NCBI RefSeq assembly: GCF_004348985.1
Contig: NZ_SMKW01000018.1
Coordinates: 62,001-126,000, forward strand
DNA length: 64,000 nt
Direction of reading: 5' to 3'
Source: Saccharopolyspora elongata
GTDB lineage: Bacteria > Actinomycetota > Actinomycetes > Mycobacteriales > Pseudonocardiaceae
Shown here: positions 51,803 through 59,105 of the stretch, piece by piece
Numbering within the stretch: position 1 is the first letter of the stretch
Layout of the letters: each line of letters begins with the position of its first letter
Made by a program: the position numbers and the translations under genes
Notes under the pieces: model-generated
What the model was told of the DNA's origin: nothing
Databases searched by the model: none
The model's input: the letters and a program-made list of their open reading frames with translations, nothing else

Positions 51803-51864
51803 GCTCAGGCCTCGTGAGTACTTTGGATCGCTATAGCAGCCCAAAATGCTCACGAGGCCTGAGC
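51803..51864. terminator. Long hairpin with CGTGAGTACTTTG core behind the Mo-hydroxylase operon
   Basis: A 24-bp stem (51803-51826 with 51841-51864, one wobble and one mismatch) that starts GCTCAGGCCTCGTGAG two bases after the stop codon. Loop 14 nt holding GCTATAGC. The shared core with the hairpin at 26780-26823 is CGTGAGYACTTTG at the left and CAAARTRCTCACG at the right, around a GCTMTAGC centre, so these two are members of one repeat family. Likely terminator of the operon. Confidence 0.78.
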
Positions 51865-52098
51865 CGTGCGAACGCCTGTACTGATCCACAATGGACCTTT
51901 GTTGTTCATGTCCGTGAACGGCTGCGCCGTGCGCAGCAGTGGCGCTGCGCGGAATTGCCGAATCTGGCGGTGTTTTCCGCTCTCCGAGTCGATCGCGTCG
52001 CCCGATGGGCGTCTTGTCCACGTGTTCGGGCGTTTGTTTGACTGCTCGCGGATCACCGGATCACCGGATCACCGGATCGCCTCGACGGGGAGGGCTTC
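51865..52098 (+). promoter_or_regulatory. Leader region of the fucosidase gene with 8-bp tandem repeat
   Basis: This 234-bp gap holds the fucosidase promoter. A tandem array, CGGATCAC three times plus CGGATCGC, fills 52049-52080, only 19 bp before the ATG and immediately ahead of the GGGGAGGG ribosome site. A weak inverted repeat GTTCA-tgtccg-TGAAC is at 51903-51918. A slipped-strand change in the array would change leader length by 8 bases. No gene is seen here. Confidence 0.55.
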
Positions 52099-53919
52099 AT
52101 GCCGGGAACATCCGCGCGTTCCGCCAGAACGGCCGCGATCGGCCTGCTCGCCGCGATCCTGCTCGCCGGGTCGGCCGTGCCGGGAAACGCCGAACAGGTT
52201 CCGGCGAATCCGGGCACGAACTACGCGATCGACGATCCCTTCACGTCGGAGCGGACCCAGTGGTGGCGCGACAGCCGGTTCGGGATGTTCATCCACTTCG
52301 GCGGCTACTCGCAGCTGGAGGGCGAGTACCGGCGGCCCGACGGCAGCGTGTGCCGGAACGCGGAGTGGATCCAGCGCGAATGCGCGATCCCGCGGGAGGA
52401 GTACGAGGATCTGGTCGCCGGGTTCGACCCGGCCGGGTTCGACGCCGACGCGATCGCCCGCACCGCCGCCGAGGCCGGGCAGCGCTACCTGGTCATCACG
52501 GCCAAGCACCACGAGGGCTACGCCATGTGGCCGACGAAGGTCAACCGGTGGAACCTGCGTGACCACTCGGAGTTCGACAAGAGCCGCGACATCCTCGCCG
52601 AGCTCAAGCGGGCGACCGACAAGTACGGCATCCGGCTGGGCTTCTACTACTCGATCTGGGACTGGCACGATCCGGACGCCTCGAACCCCGACACCTTCGA
52701 CCGCTACCAGGAGCGGATGCGCGAACAGCTGCGGGAACTCGTCTCGGACTACGACCCGGCCCTGCTGTGGTTCGACGGCGAGTGGAGCACCGACAACCCG
52801 CCCAACCCGTGGACCGCGCAGGACGGCGAGCGCCTGGAGTCCTTCGTGCGCGGCCTGGACCCGGAGCTGATCGTCAACAACCGGGTCGGCAAGCGGCGGG
52901 TCACCGACGGCGACACCGGAACGCCCGAGCAGGAGATCCCGAGCGAGCCCGTCGCCGGGCAGCTGTGGGAGACCTGCATGACGATCAACGGGCACTGGGG
53001 CTACGCGAAGTGGGACCACGACTGGAAGTCCTCGGCCGACCTGGTCCGCAACCTCACCACCACCGCGGGCCGGGCCGGCAACTACCTGCTCAACGTCGGC
53101 CCCGACGCGCGCGGCCGGGTACCGGCGGAATCGGTGAGCCGCCTGCGCGACATGGGCGAGTGGCTGCGCCGCGACGGCCAGGGCGCCGCGGTGCTGTCGG
53201 CGGGCGCGCCGGGCATCGTCGAGCAGCCGGGCTGGGGGACGGTGAGCCGCCGCGACGGGAAGCTCTACGCGTCCGTGTACGACTGGCCCGGCAGCGGGGG
53301 TTCGCTGACGCTGCAAGCGAAATCCGCGTTCGACGTCACGGCCGCCCGGGTGCTGGGCAGCGACCAGCGGGTCGACGTCGAGCGCACCGACGCTGTGACG
53401 ATCCGCCCCTCCGGTGGGCCGGCGAACGACCTCGCCACCGTCATCGAACTGGACGTCGCGACGCCGAGTCCGGCGCCCGAAGGCGACGGGACCGGGCTGA
53501 CCGCGCGCTTCTGGGCGCACCGCAACTCGCCGGGCGAACCGGACGTGACCCGCGTCGACCCGGGCGTGAACTACGACTGGAAGTACACAGGCTCACCGGA
53601 TCCCGCGATCCTGCCGGCCGGCTACTCGGCCCGCTGGACCGGCACGCTCGAACCGCGCTTCACCGAGACGTACACGCTGCGCACGGTCTCGTCCAACGCC
53701 GTCCGGCTGTGGATCGACGACCGGCTGGTGATCGACAACTGGTCGGAGCACGGCCCGGCGGTGGACGACGCGGCCATCCCGTTCGAAGCCGGTCGCCGGT
53801 ACGCGATCCGGATGGAGATGAAGAAGGAGACCGACGAGGGCGTCGCGAAGCTGCTGTGGACCAGCCCGAACACGCCGCAGCAGATCATCCCGGCCGCCCA
53901 GCTCCACCCGGAGCGATGA
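52099..53919 (+). CDS. Secreted GH29 alpha-L-fucosidase with C-terminal PA14-like domain
   Basis: A 606-residue exported glycosidase. Signal peptide residues 1-32 (AAIGLLAAILLAGSAVPGNA). The GH29 catalytic barrel starts TQWWRDSRFGMFIHFGGYSQ and holds RYLVITAKHHEGYAMWPTKV; the nucleophile Asp is in ALLWFDGEWSTD (about residue 226). The fibronectin-like C-terminal strand domain follows. The last 130 residues (GLTARFWAHRNSPGEPDVTR, then WTGTLEPRFTETYTLR, WIDDRLVIDNWSEHG) are a PA14-like carbohydrate-binding domain. Probably acts outside the cell on fucosylated glycans; probably co-transcribed with the next gene. Confidence 0.9.
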   Translation: MPGTSARSARTAAIGLLAAILLAGSAVPGNAEQVPANPGTNYAIDDPFTSERTQWWRDSRFGMFIHFGGYSQLEGEYRRPDGSVCRNAEWIQRECAIPREEYEDLVAGFDPAGFDADAIARTAAEAGQRYLVITAKHHEGYAMWPTKVNRWNLRDHSEFDKSRDILAELKRATDKYGIRLGFYYSIWDWHDPDASNPDTFDRYQERMREQLRELVSDYDPALLWFDGEWSTDNPPNPWTAQDGERLESFVRGLDPELIVNNRVGKRRVTDGDTGTPEQEIPSEPVAGQLWETCMTINGHWGYAKWDHDWKSSADLVRNLTTTAGRAGNYLLNVGPDARGRVPAESVSRLRDMGEWLRRDGQGAAVLSAGAPGIVEQPGWGTVSRRDGKLYASVYDWPGSGGSLTLQAKSAFDVTAARVLGSDQRVDVERTDAVTIRPSGGPANDLATVIELDVATPSPAPEGDGTGLTARFWAHRNSPGEPDVTRVDPGVNYDWKYTGSPDPAILPAGYSARWTGTLEPRFTETYTLRTVSSNAVRLWIDDRLVIDNWSEHGPAVDDAAIPFEAGRRYAIRMEMKKETDEGVAKLLWTSPNTPQQIIPAAQLHPER

Positions 53920-53952
53920 TGCCGCTGAGCAGGCGCGGCGCTGCCCGGCGGC

Positions 53953-55614
53953 ATGGCGCAAGCGCGCGACTCGCGGCGCCTGGACTGGCTCATGGACATG
54001 GTCCACTCGAACCCGGGCGAACCACCGACGCGCAGCGCCTACAACGACCCGCGAACGCTGGCTTCGCACGGCCACAACGCGCAGGTGGTCAACGAGTTCC
54101 GGCCGCCGCACACCGCCGTCACCTTCGACGGTTTCGACGAGCGGATCTTCCCACCGGGCTCGGACGCCAGGGCGTGGGTCGAGTGGAACGCCGCGACCAT
54201 CGACGAGCGGATCCGGCAGATCCACCGCGCGGGCCTGCGGGCGCTGTACTTCACCGACATCATCGTGCTGCCGAAGCGCCTGGTGGAGCTCCACGCCGGG
54301 GAGCTCCTCGACGGCGACGGGCGGATCTCCCTGGATCGCCCGCTGACCAGGCAGATCCACCGGATCATGCTGGCCGAGGTCTTCGACCGCTTCCCGGGCC
54401 TGGACGGGCTGGTGGTGCGGACCGGCGAGACGTACCTGTCGAACACGCCGCACCACACCGGCAACAACCCGATCACCCGCGGCGCCGAGAGCCACCTGCT
54501 GCTGCTCGACATCCTCCGCGAGGAGGTCTGCGCCAAGCGCGGCAAGCTGCTGTTCTACCGCACGTGGTCGTTCGACGGCTTCCACACCGATCCGGCGTAC
54601 TATCTGAGCGTCACCGACCGCGTCGCGCCGCACCCGAACCTGATCTTCTCCATCAAGCACACCCAGGGCGACTACTGGCGCGCCAGGGCGTTCAACCCGA
54701 CGCTCGCCATCGGCAGGCACCCGCAGGTCGTGGAGGTGCAGTGCCAGCGGGAGTACGAGGGCAAGGGCGCGCATCCGAACTACATCGGCGACGGCGTGCT
54801 CAACGGGTTCGAGGAGAACGCCGGCGCGACCGGGCCCAACGGGCTCGCCGACATCCGGGATCACCCGAACCTGCGCGGGATCTGGACCTGGTCGCGCGGC
54901 GGCGGCTGGCGCGGGCCGTACATCGAGCACGAGCTCTGGTGCGACCTCAACTTCGCGGTGGTGAGCCGGTGGGCGCGCGACACCGGGCGCGCCGAGCGGT
55001 CGATCTTCGACGAGTACGGGCGGCTACTAGGCCTGTCCGCAGTGGACAGAGGTCATTTCCGGTGGCTCGCGCTGGCTTCGGCGGCCGGAGTGCTGCGCGG
55101 ACATTACAGCACCGTGTTCGAGCTGGGCCGGACGACGTGGCTGCGGGACCAGTTCCTGGGCGGCTCGGACAAGGACCTCACCGCGGACTTCCAGCGGGTG
55201 CTCGACGCCGGGCTGGTGGACGCGGCGTTGGCGGAGAAGGCGGCCGCGGTGGCGATCTGGACCCGCATCGACCGGCTGGCCGCCCAGATCCGGCCCCCCG
55301 ATCCGGAAACCCGTGAGTACCTGCGGGTTTCGAGCAGGTACGGGCTGCTGCTGCACCGGGTGATCCACCACGGCTGGGGCGCGATGCTGCGCGGCTTCGC
55401 CGGCGACCGGACCGGCAGCTACGACACGGCGGCCATCCGAGCGCACATCGCCGGGTACGACCGGGCCTGGTCGGAGTTCCGGCGCCTCGCCGACGAGAAC
55501 CCCTCGTGCGCTTCGCTGTACGTCCCGCAGTCGTTCGGGCCGCGGAACCCGGACGGCACCTACGACGCCGATCCGGATCACGGCATGCGCCAATCCGTCG
55601 ACCGCTACCGGTGA
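53953..55614 (+). CDS. Glycoside-hydrolase-like protein, possibly GH67-related
   Basis: A 553-residue protein without a signal peptide. Its middle sequence VVEVQCQREYEGKGAHPNY, WTWSRGGGWRGPYIEHELWC and the early EFRPPHTAVTFDGFDERIF resemble alpha-glucuronidase (GH67)-type barrels, in which a Q-E-Y segment follows the central strand. Carboxylate residues suitable for catalysis occur in each. The match is by eye and remote, so the family is uncertain. The start is unclear: ATG 53953 has no evident ribosome site, and ATG 53992 is a later option. It follows the fucosidase by 33 bp and may act on the released oligosaccharide after uptake. Confidence 0.55.
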   Translation: MAQARDSRRLDWLMDMVHSNPGEPPTRSAYNDPRTLASHGHNAQVVNEFRPPHTAVTFDGFDERIFPPGSDARAWVEWNAATIDERIRQIHRAGLRALYFTDIIVLPKRLVELHAGELLDGDGRISLDRPLTRQIHRIMLAEVFDRFPGLDGLVVRTGETYLSNTPHHTGNNPITRGAESHLLLLDILREEVCAKRGKLLFYRTWSFDGFHTDPAYYLSVTDRVAPHPNLIFSIKHTQGDYWRARAFNPTLAIGRHPQVVEVQCQREYEGKGAHPNYIGDGVLNGFEENAGATGPNGLADIRDHPNLRGIWTWSRGGGWRGPYIEHELWCDLNFAVVSRWARDTGRAERSIFDEYGRLLGLSAVDRGHFRWLALASAAGVLRGHYSTVFELGRTTWLRDQFLGGSDKDLTADFQRVLDAGLVDAALAEKAAAVAIWTRIDRLAAQIRPPDPETREYLRVSSRYGLLLHRVIHHGWGAMLRGFAGDRTGSYDTAAIRAHIAGYDRAWSEFRRLADENPSCASLYVPQSFGPRNPDGTYDADPDHGMRQSVDRYR

Positions 55615-55638
55615 CCTCCGGGCGCGGATCGGCTTACG

Positions 55639-55856
55639 GGTCCTTTCAAAATGCGGCGTCAGCCGCATGCGGTGAGGGACTCAACTCGCACCGCCGCGGG
55701 TTCTCAGACCGTGCCCGCCCTTCTGGGCTACTGGGCGAGGCCGTCCCTGATGCCCGCGTATTGGACACACGTATAATAAGTCGGGGCTCCCACAGTCCAG
55801 GCGGCGTCTGTAACTCCCGCAGGGGAGCGCTACTCGCACCGCCACGCAAGCCCATT
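55639..55856 (+). repeat. Dispersed intergenic element, copy C
   Basis: About 218 bp, plus orientation, nearly colinear with copy B. It has GTCCTTTCAAA, then the same perfect hairpin ATGCGGC-gtca-GCCGCAT (55651-55668) and the blocks CTCGCACCGCCGCGGGTTCT, AAGTCGGGGCTCCCACAGTC, AGGCGGCGTCTGTAACTCCC, GCAGGGGAGCGCTAC and CTCGCACCGCCACGCAAGCC. The inner direct repeat CTCGCACCGCC occurs at both ends. It sits between convergent genes (GH67-like and GNAT). Confidence 0.85.
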
Positions 55857-55870
55857 GAAGAAGTCATTTC

Positions 55871-56419
55871 TTACGAACGGGAGCGCCAGTCGGAGGCGAG
55901 TAGGGACCAGACCTCGACGTCGCGGCGGCGGCCCTGGTACAGGAAGGATTCGCGCAGCACGCCGTCGAGGCTCATGCCCAGGCGCTGTGCCGTCGCCTTG
56001 CTCCGGTGGTTGTCCGCGTCGTTGCGCCACTCGACGCGGCTCATGCCGCGCACGCCGATGGCCCAGCCGATCAGGTGGGTTGCGGCGCGCGTGATCAGGC
56101 CCCGGCCCTGCGCCTCCGGCGCGAGCCACACGCCGAGCTCGCAGACGCCCGAAGGCACGTCGAAGATCCGGAACAGGATCCCGCCGACGAGGTCGCCGCG
56201 CAGCCGGATCCCGTAGATGCGCCCCTCGTCGGCGGCCTGCCGGTCGGCGTAGCCCTGCAGGTAGGCCCGGGCGGACGCCTCGTCGGTGACGATCTCGGTC
56301 CACGGCATCCACGGGGCCAGGTGGTCGCGGTAGCGCTCGGCGTGGGCGGCGAACTCGGCGGCCTGCCAGGGCTCGAGCGGCGTCAGCGCGGCGTCTTCGG
56401 TGAGGGGATGGCTGAACAT
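55871..56419 (-). CDS. GNAT-family N-acetyltransferase (RimJ/RimL type)
   Basis: A 182-residue acetyltransferase. Acetyl-CoA-binding motif A is CELGVWLAPEAQGRGLITRA (about residues 92-111), with the Q/RxxGxG/A core as QGRGLI. The following block VEWRNDADNHRSKATAQRLG is typical of ribosomal-protein N-acetyltransferases (RimJ/RimL). It ends VLRESFLYQGRRRDVEVWSL. Possible targets are N-terminal serine/alanine or a small molecule. The stop lies about 15 bp beyond the edge of element copy C. Confidence 0.88.
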   Translation of the reverse strand: MFSHPLTEDAALTPLEPWQAAEFAAHAERYRDHLAPWMPWTEIVTDEASARAYLQGYADRQAADEGRIYGIRLRGDLVGGILFRIFDVPSGVCELGVWLAPEAQGRGLITRAATHLIGWAIGVRGMSRVEWRNDADNHRSKATAQRLGMSLDGVLRESFLYQGRRRDVEVWSLLASDWRSRS

Positions 56420-56451
56420 GCGTCTCCGTTCAGAGATCGGTCGAACGCATC

Positions 56452-57303
56452 CTAGTCCGGCGCGGCGACGTTCCTGAGCGACTTTTCCGGAGAGTCCTCA
56501 ATGGACAGAGTGTTTCGGCGGGGCGGCAGCGCGGCGCGCAGGAGGATCGTCAGGGAGTACCGGAGGAGGTCGTGGCCGCGGCCGAACAGCCACGGGACGC
56601 CCTTGGCGAGCAGCCACCGCAGGTGGTCGAACCCGCTGACCCGCGCGCCGCCGGAGCACTCCAGCGACACCGTGCCCGGCACGGCCAGCCCGGCCGCGGC
56701 GAACCGGTCGGCGAAGGCGGCGGCGAGCATCCGGTGCCCGAGCTCGGAGGGGTGCAGCCGGTCCACGCTCCACGTCGCAGGGTGGTAGGCGCCCGGCAGC
56801 CGGTCCAGGTCCACGACGCCGGCGGCGTGTTCGGCGGCGACGGCGTCCAAGATCCGGTTGAGCTCGTCGATCCGCCTGGCCAGCGCCCTGCGCAGCGGCC
56901 CGGGGAGCCGGAAGACCCGGCCGTGGTCGTGGTAGCGGATCGTCACGACGACCGCGCCCGCGGCGGCGAGCGCGCGCACGACGTCGTTCAGCTGCCGCCG
57001 CAGGCGGCCCGCGTCGAAGTCGGAGCGCATGGTGTCGTTCATGCCGACCATCACCACGGCGGCATCCGGCGCGGCCCGCAGTGCGGCGGGCAGCTGGGCG
57101 TCGTGCACGGCCGCGACGCGCGCGCCGCTCGCCCCCACGTTCGCCAGCTCCGCGGCGCCGAGCGCCTCGGCCAGCAGCGGGGCGAACCCGCGCCAGCCGC
57201 CGGCCACCGGGTCGCCCATACCCACGGCGACCGAATCGCCGAGCACCGCGAGGGTCCGTGTCCTCCGCGGGCCGCGCGGGCCCGCCGTGATCGCGTCCTG
57301 CAC
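56452..57303 (-). CDS. SGNH/GDSL-type esterase or acyl hydrolase
   Basis: A 283-residue SGNH hydrolase. Block I is LAVLGDSVAVGMGDPVAGGW (Ser about residue 24). Block II Gly is in ANVGASGARV, block III is VVMVGMNDTMRS with the oxyanion Asn, and block V is SVDRLHPSELGHRML with the catalytic Asp-x-x-His. No signal peptide; a C-terminal amphipathic stretch of about 70 residues follows the core (FDHLRWLLAKGVPWLFGRG). The start is GTG at 57303. Substrate (lipid, cell-wall or acetylated sugar) unknown. Confidence 0.87.
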   Translation of the reverse strand: MQDAITAGPRGPRRTRTLAVLGDSVAVGMGDPVAGGWRGFAPLLAEALGAAELANVGASGARVAAVHDAQLPAALRAAPDAAVVMVGMNDTMRSDFDAGRLRRQLNDVVRALAAAGAVVVTIRYHDHGRVFRLPGPLRRALARRIDELNRILDAVAAEHAAGVVDLDRLPGAYHPATWSVDRLHPSELGHRMLAAAFADRFAAAGLAVPGTVSLECSGGARVSGFDHLRWLLAKGVPWLFGRGHDLLRYSLTILLRAALPPRRNTLSIEDSPEKSLRNVAAPD

Positions 57304-57385
57304 GTGATCATCGTGATGGCCGTGCTTCCTGCGGCGGTGAGACGGCGGTGACCATCCGGCGACCGCTGGGCGAAGAATCGGCGCG

Positions 57386-57772
57386 TCAGCCCGGCGCGGC
57401 GCGGTAGTCCTTGTCGGGCCAGAACGGCCACTCCTCGAAGGCCCGGCACGTCCCGTCCGGGGCGAACCGGATGACCCACAGGTCTCGGTACTCCTGCGGC
57501 ACCGAACCGCCGTAGCGGACCTCGACGCGGACGACGGCGGTGTCGCCTTCGAGCGCCACGGGGCTGCTCGTCAGCTGGAACTCCTCATCGGGCCCGGCCC
57601 GCTCGGCCTCCCACATCCGCCCGATGGCGGCGAGCCCGACGACGGGTTCGAGGTAGGGGGCCTGCCGGTAGCTCGCGTCCGGGGAGAAGATCCCGGCGAG
57701 CGCGTCGACGCCAGGGGCGCGCCAGGCCCGCTCGTAAGCACCGACCCACGCGAGTACTCGCTCCCAGTCCAT
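57386..57772 (-). CDS. SnoaL/NTF2-like protein
   Basis: A 128-residue NTF2-fold protein with the usual opening helix WVGAYERAWRAPGVDALAGIF, then SPDASYRQAPYLEPVVGLAAI (read in pieces), and strands TAVVRVEVRYGGSVPQEYRD, LWVIRFAPDGTCRAFEEWPF. It is close in type to the nuclear-transport-factor-2-like proteins that are common in actinomycetes. No partner is evident. The ATG is 82 bp upstream of a divergently placed repeat array. Confidence 0.82.
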   Translation of the reverse strand: MDWERVLAWVGAYERAWRAPGVDALAGIFSPDASYRQAPYLEPVVGLAAIGRMWEAERAGPDEEFQLTSSPVALEGDTAVVRVEVRYGGSVPQEYRDLWVIRFAPDGTCRAFEEWPFWPDKDYRAAPG

Positions 57773-57847
57773 GGTCTGGAGAGTCTGGCACCGCCAAGCG
57801 CCCCGCGCTGCTCCGAAGCCCTAGCGGCTCCCGTTCAAGGCTGTGAA

Positions 57848-57894
57848 GTGAACGGCCTGTTCACCTAGCTTGGCGGAGCAAACGGTCCGTTCAC
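57848..57894. repeat. 47-bp double-palindrome unit, copy 2
   Basis: Palindromes GTGAACGGCCTGTTCAC (57848-57864) and GCAAACGGTCCGTTCAC (57878-57894) with a 13-bp spacer CTAGCTTGGCGGA. It lies in the 202-bp gap between the NTF2-like gene and the nuclease-like gene. Confidence 0.8.
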
Positions 57895-57922
57895 CTCAGC
57901 CGAGCACGCTCCGGTCGGTGGT

Positions 57923-57969
57923 ATGAACGGCCTGTTCACCTCGATAGGCGGAGTGAACAGGCCGTTCAC
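57923..57969. repeat. 47-bp double-palindrome unit, copy 3
   Basis: Palindromes ATGAACGGCCTGTTCAC (57923-57939) and GTGAACAGGCCGTTCAC (57953-57969), spacer CTCGATAGGCGGA. The two halves pair as a 16-bp perfect stem. It ends 6 bp before the stop codon of the minus-strand gene at 57975, so it probably ends that transcript. Confidence 0.82.
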
Positions 57970-57974
57970 CTCCT

Positions 57975-58934
57975 TCATCTGATCCTGGTGACGGCGGTGA
58001 CGGGTGGGCGTGGGCGGTGCAGCGCCTGCTGATAGGCGTTGCGCAGCTCCGCCAGGACCTTTTGGGGTTCGGTCCGGAGCTGTGATGGGAGCGTGTGCAC
58101 CACGACGATCCCGGCTGCTGTCATAGTCGTGTGCCGGCGCACGGTGAGCTGGTAGTCAGCCGGTGACAGGTGGTATTCGAGTGAATCGATCTGCCACGCC
58201 AACGCGGCGTCGTCGAACCAGCCATCGGGGATTCCCAGCAGCTTTCCGGTGGGGTCGAGAATGCGGACATTCCATTGCATCTGCGGAAGATCGCTGTGCT
58301 GCAGCAGTCGGTATGCCCAGCCCTCCGCGGGTGAGTGGACATTGGCGAACATTTCGCGCAGGACCACCCGGCAACGAGCAGTGCCCCGGCCCGAGCCTTC
58401 GTCCAGCTCTTCGGCGAGGGCCGACGGCTCGACTAATCCACGTTGAACCGGCTCGGCCAGCAGCGCACGAATCTGGTCGATGTCGGTGAGTCTCCGTGCC
58501 GCGTCGAGTACAGCTCGCGCAAGCGGTGCTGCCGGAAATCCGGAGCAGATATGCGGTTCGGGAAGACGCGAGGTTCGTTCGACCACCACGTAGCGGGCGG
58601 ATGCTCGCTTGCGTGCCTCCGGTATCAGCACATGCACCTTCGAGAACGGCGGCAGCCGTTGGAGCCCGTGCAGCTCGGCGGCCGGAAGGCCGGTCAGCTG
58701 CGCGCCTTGTCCTGCGTAGCGCAGTGCGGACTCCAGCCGCTGGCGGGTGGTGGGCGTGCCGTTGCTCAGCAACAAGACGCCAGGGAGCAGGCGGGTCCAG
58801 GGGCCGTCTCTGCTTGCTCGTCGATGAACTGTTTGTCGTGGGACACCCAGCAGATCCAGTTCTCTCGCCGTGATGATCTTGTGCCTGGCGAGGGTCGCAA
58901 CCCCATCCCAGTCGATCAGTGTTAGCTTTGGCAT
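57975..58934 (-). CDS. AbiEi-like winged-helix protein with C-terminal nuclease-like domain
   Basis: A 319-residue protein. The N-terminus (VATLARHKIITARELDLLGV, PRQTVHRRASRDGPWTRLLP) is the winged helix of AbiEi-type antitoxins. The C-terminal region (LGIPDGWFDDAALAWQIDSL, then EYHLSPADYQLTVRRHTTMT) looks like a degraded Vsr/DUF559 PD-(D/E)xK endonuclease domain; the D, Q/E and later H/R positions are only partly kept. Such solitary proteins are common in actinobacteria and their role is unknown. No toxin partner is nearby. ATG 58934 chosen by family start; upstream lies a repeat array and two DnaA-box-like sites. Confidence 0.68.
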   Translation of the reverse strand: MPKLTLIDWDGVATLARHKIITARELDLLGVPRQTVHRRASRDGPWTRLLPGVLLLSNGTPTTRQRLESALRYAGQGAQLTGLPAAELHGLQRLPPFSKVHVLIPEARKRASARYVVVERTSRLPEPHICSGFPAAPLARAVLDAARRLTDIDQIRALLAEPVQRGLVEPSALAEELDEGSGRGTARCRVVLREMFANVHSPAEGWAYRLLQHSDLPQMQWNVRILDPTGKLLGIPDGWFDDAALAWQIDSLEYHLSPADYQLTVRRHTTMTAAGIVVVHTLPSQLRTEPQKVLAELRNAYQQALHRPRPPVTAVTRIR

Positions 58935-58987
58935 GCGAATGACTTTGGCGCGCAATGGACTACCGCCGCCAGGGCCTTTCTCGGATC

Positions 58988-59015
58988 CGTGGATAAGTCC
59001 GTGTCCTGTGGATAA
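58988..59015. promoter_or_regulatory. Two TTATCCACA-like DnaA boxes
   Basis: TGTGGATAA at 59007-59015 is a perfect complement of the DnaA box TTATCCACA. CGTGGATAA at 58988-58996 matches eight of nine bases and has the same orientation, 19 bp away. They lie just upstream of the nuclease-like gene. Two boxes do not make an origin; a regulatory role or chance is possible. Confidence 0.45.
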
Positions 59016-59044
59016 CTCGATGCCACCGGACCGGATGATTCGGA

Positions 59045-59091
59045 GTGAACGGCCCGTTCGCTCCGCTAGACGGCGCAAACGGTCCGTTCGC
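59045..59091. repeat. 47-bp double-palindrome unit, copy 4
   Basis: GTGAACGGCCCGTTCGC (59045-59061) and GCAAACGGTCCGTTCGC (59075-59091), spacer TCCGCTAGACGGC. The half-sites are changed relative to copy 3 but keep the palindrome, so the plan is conserved rather than the exact sequence. Confidence 0.8.
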
Positions 59092-59105
59092 TCCGCTGTC
59101 TCCGG

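Noticed and set aside
58988..59015. Replication origin at the two TTATCCACA-like boxes
   Set aside because: Only two boxes, no dnaA/dnaN genes and no AT-rich unwinding region nearby.
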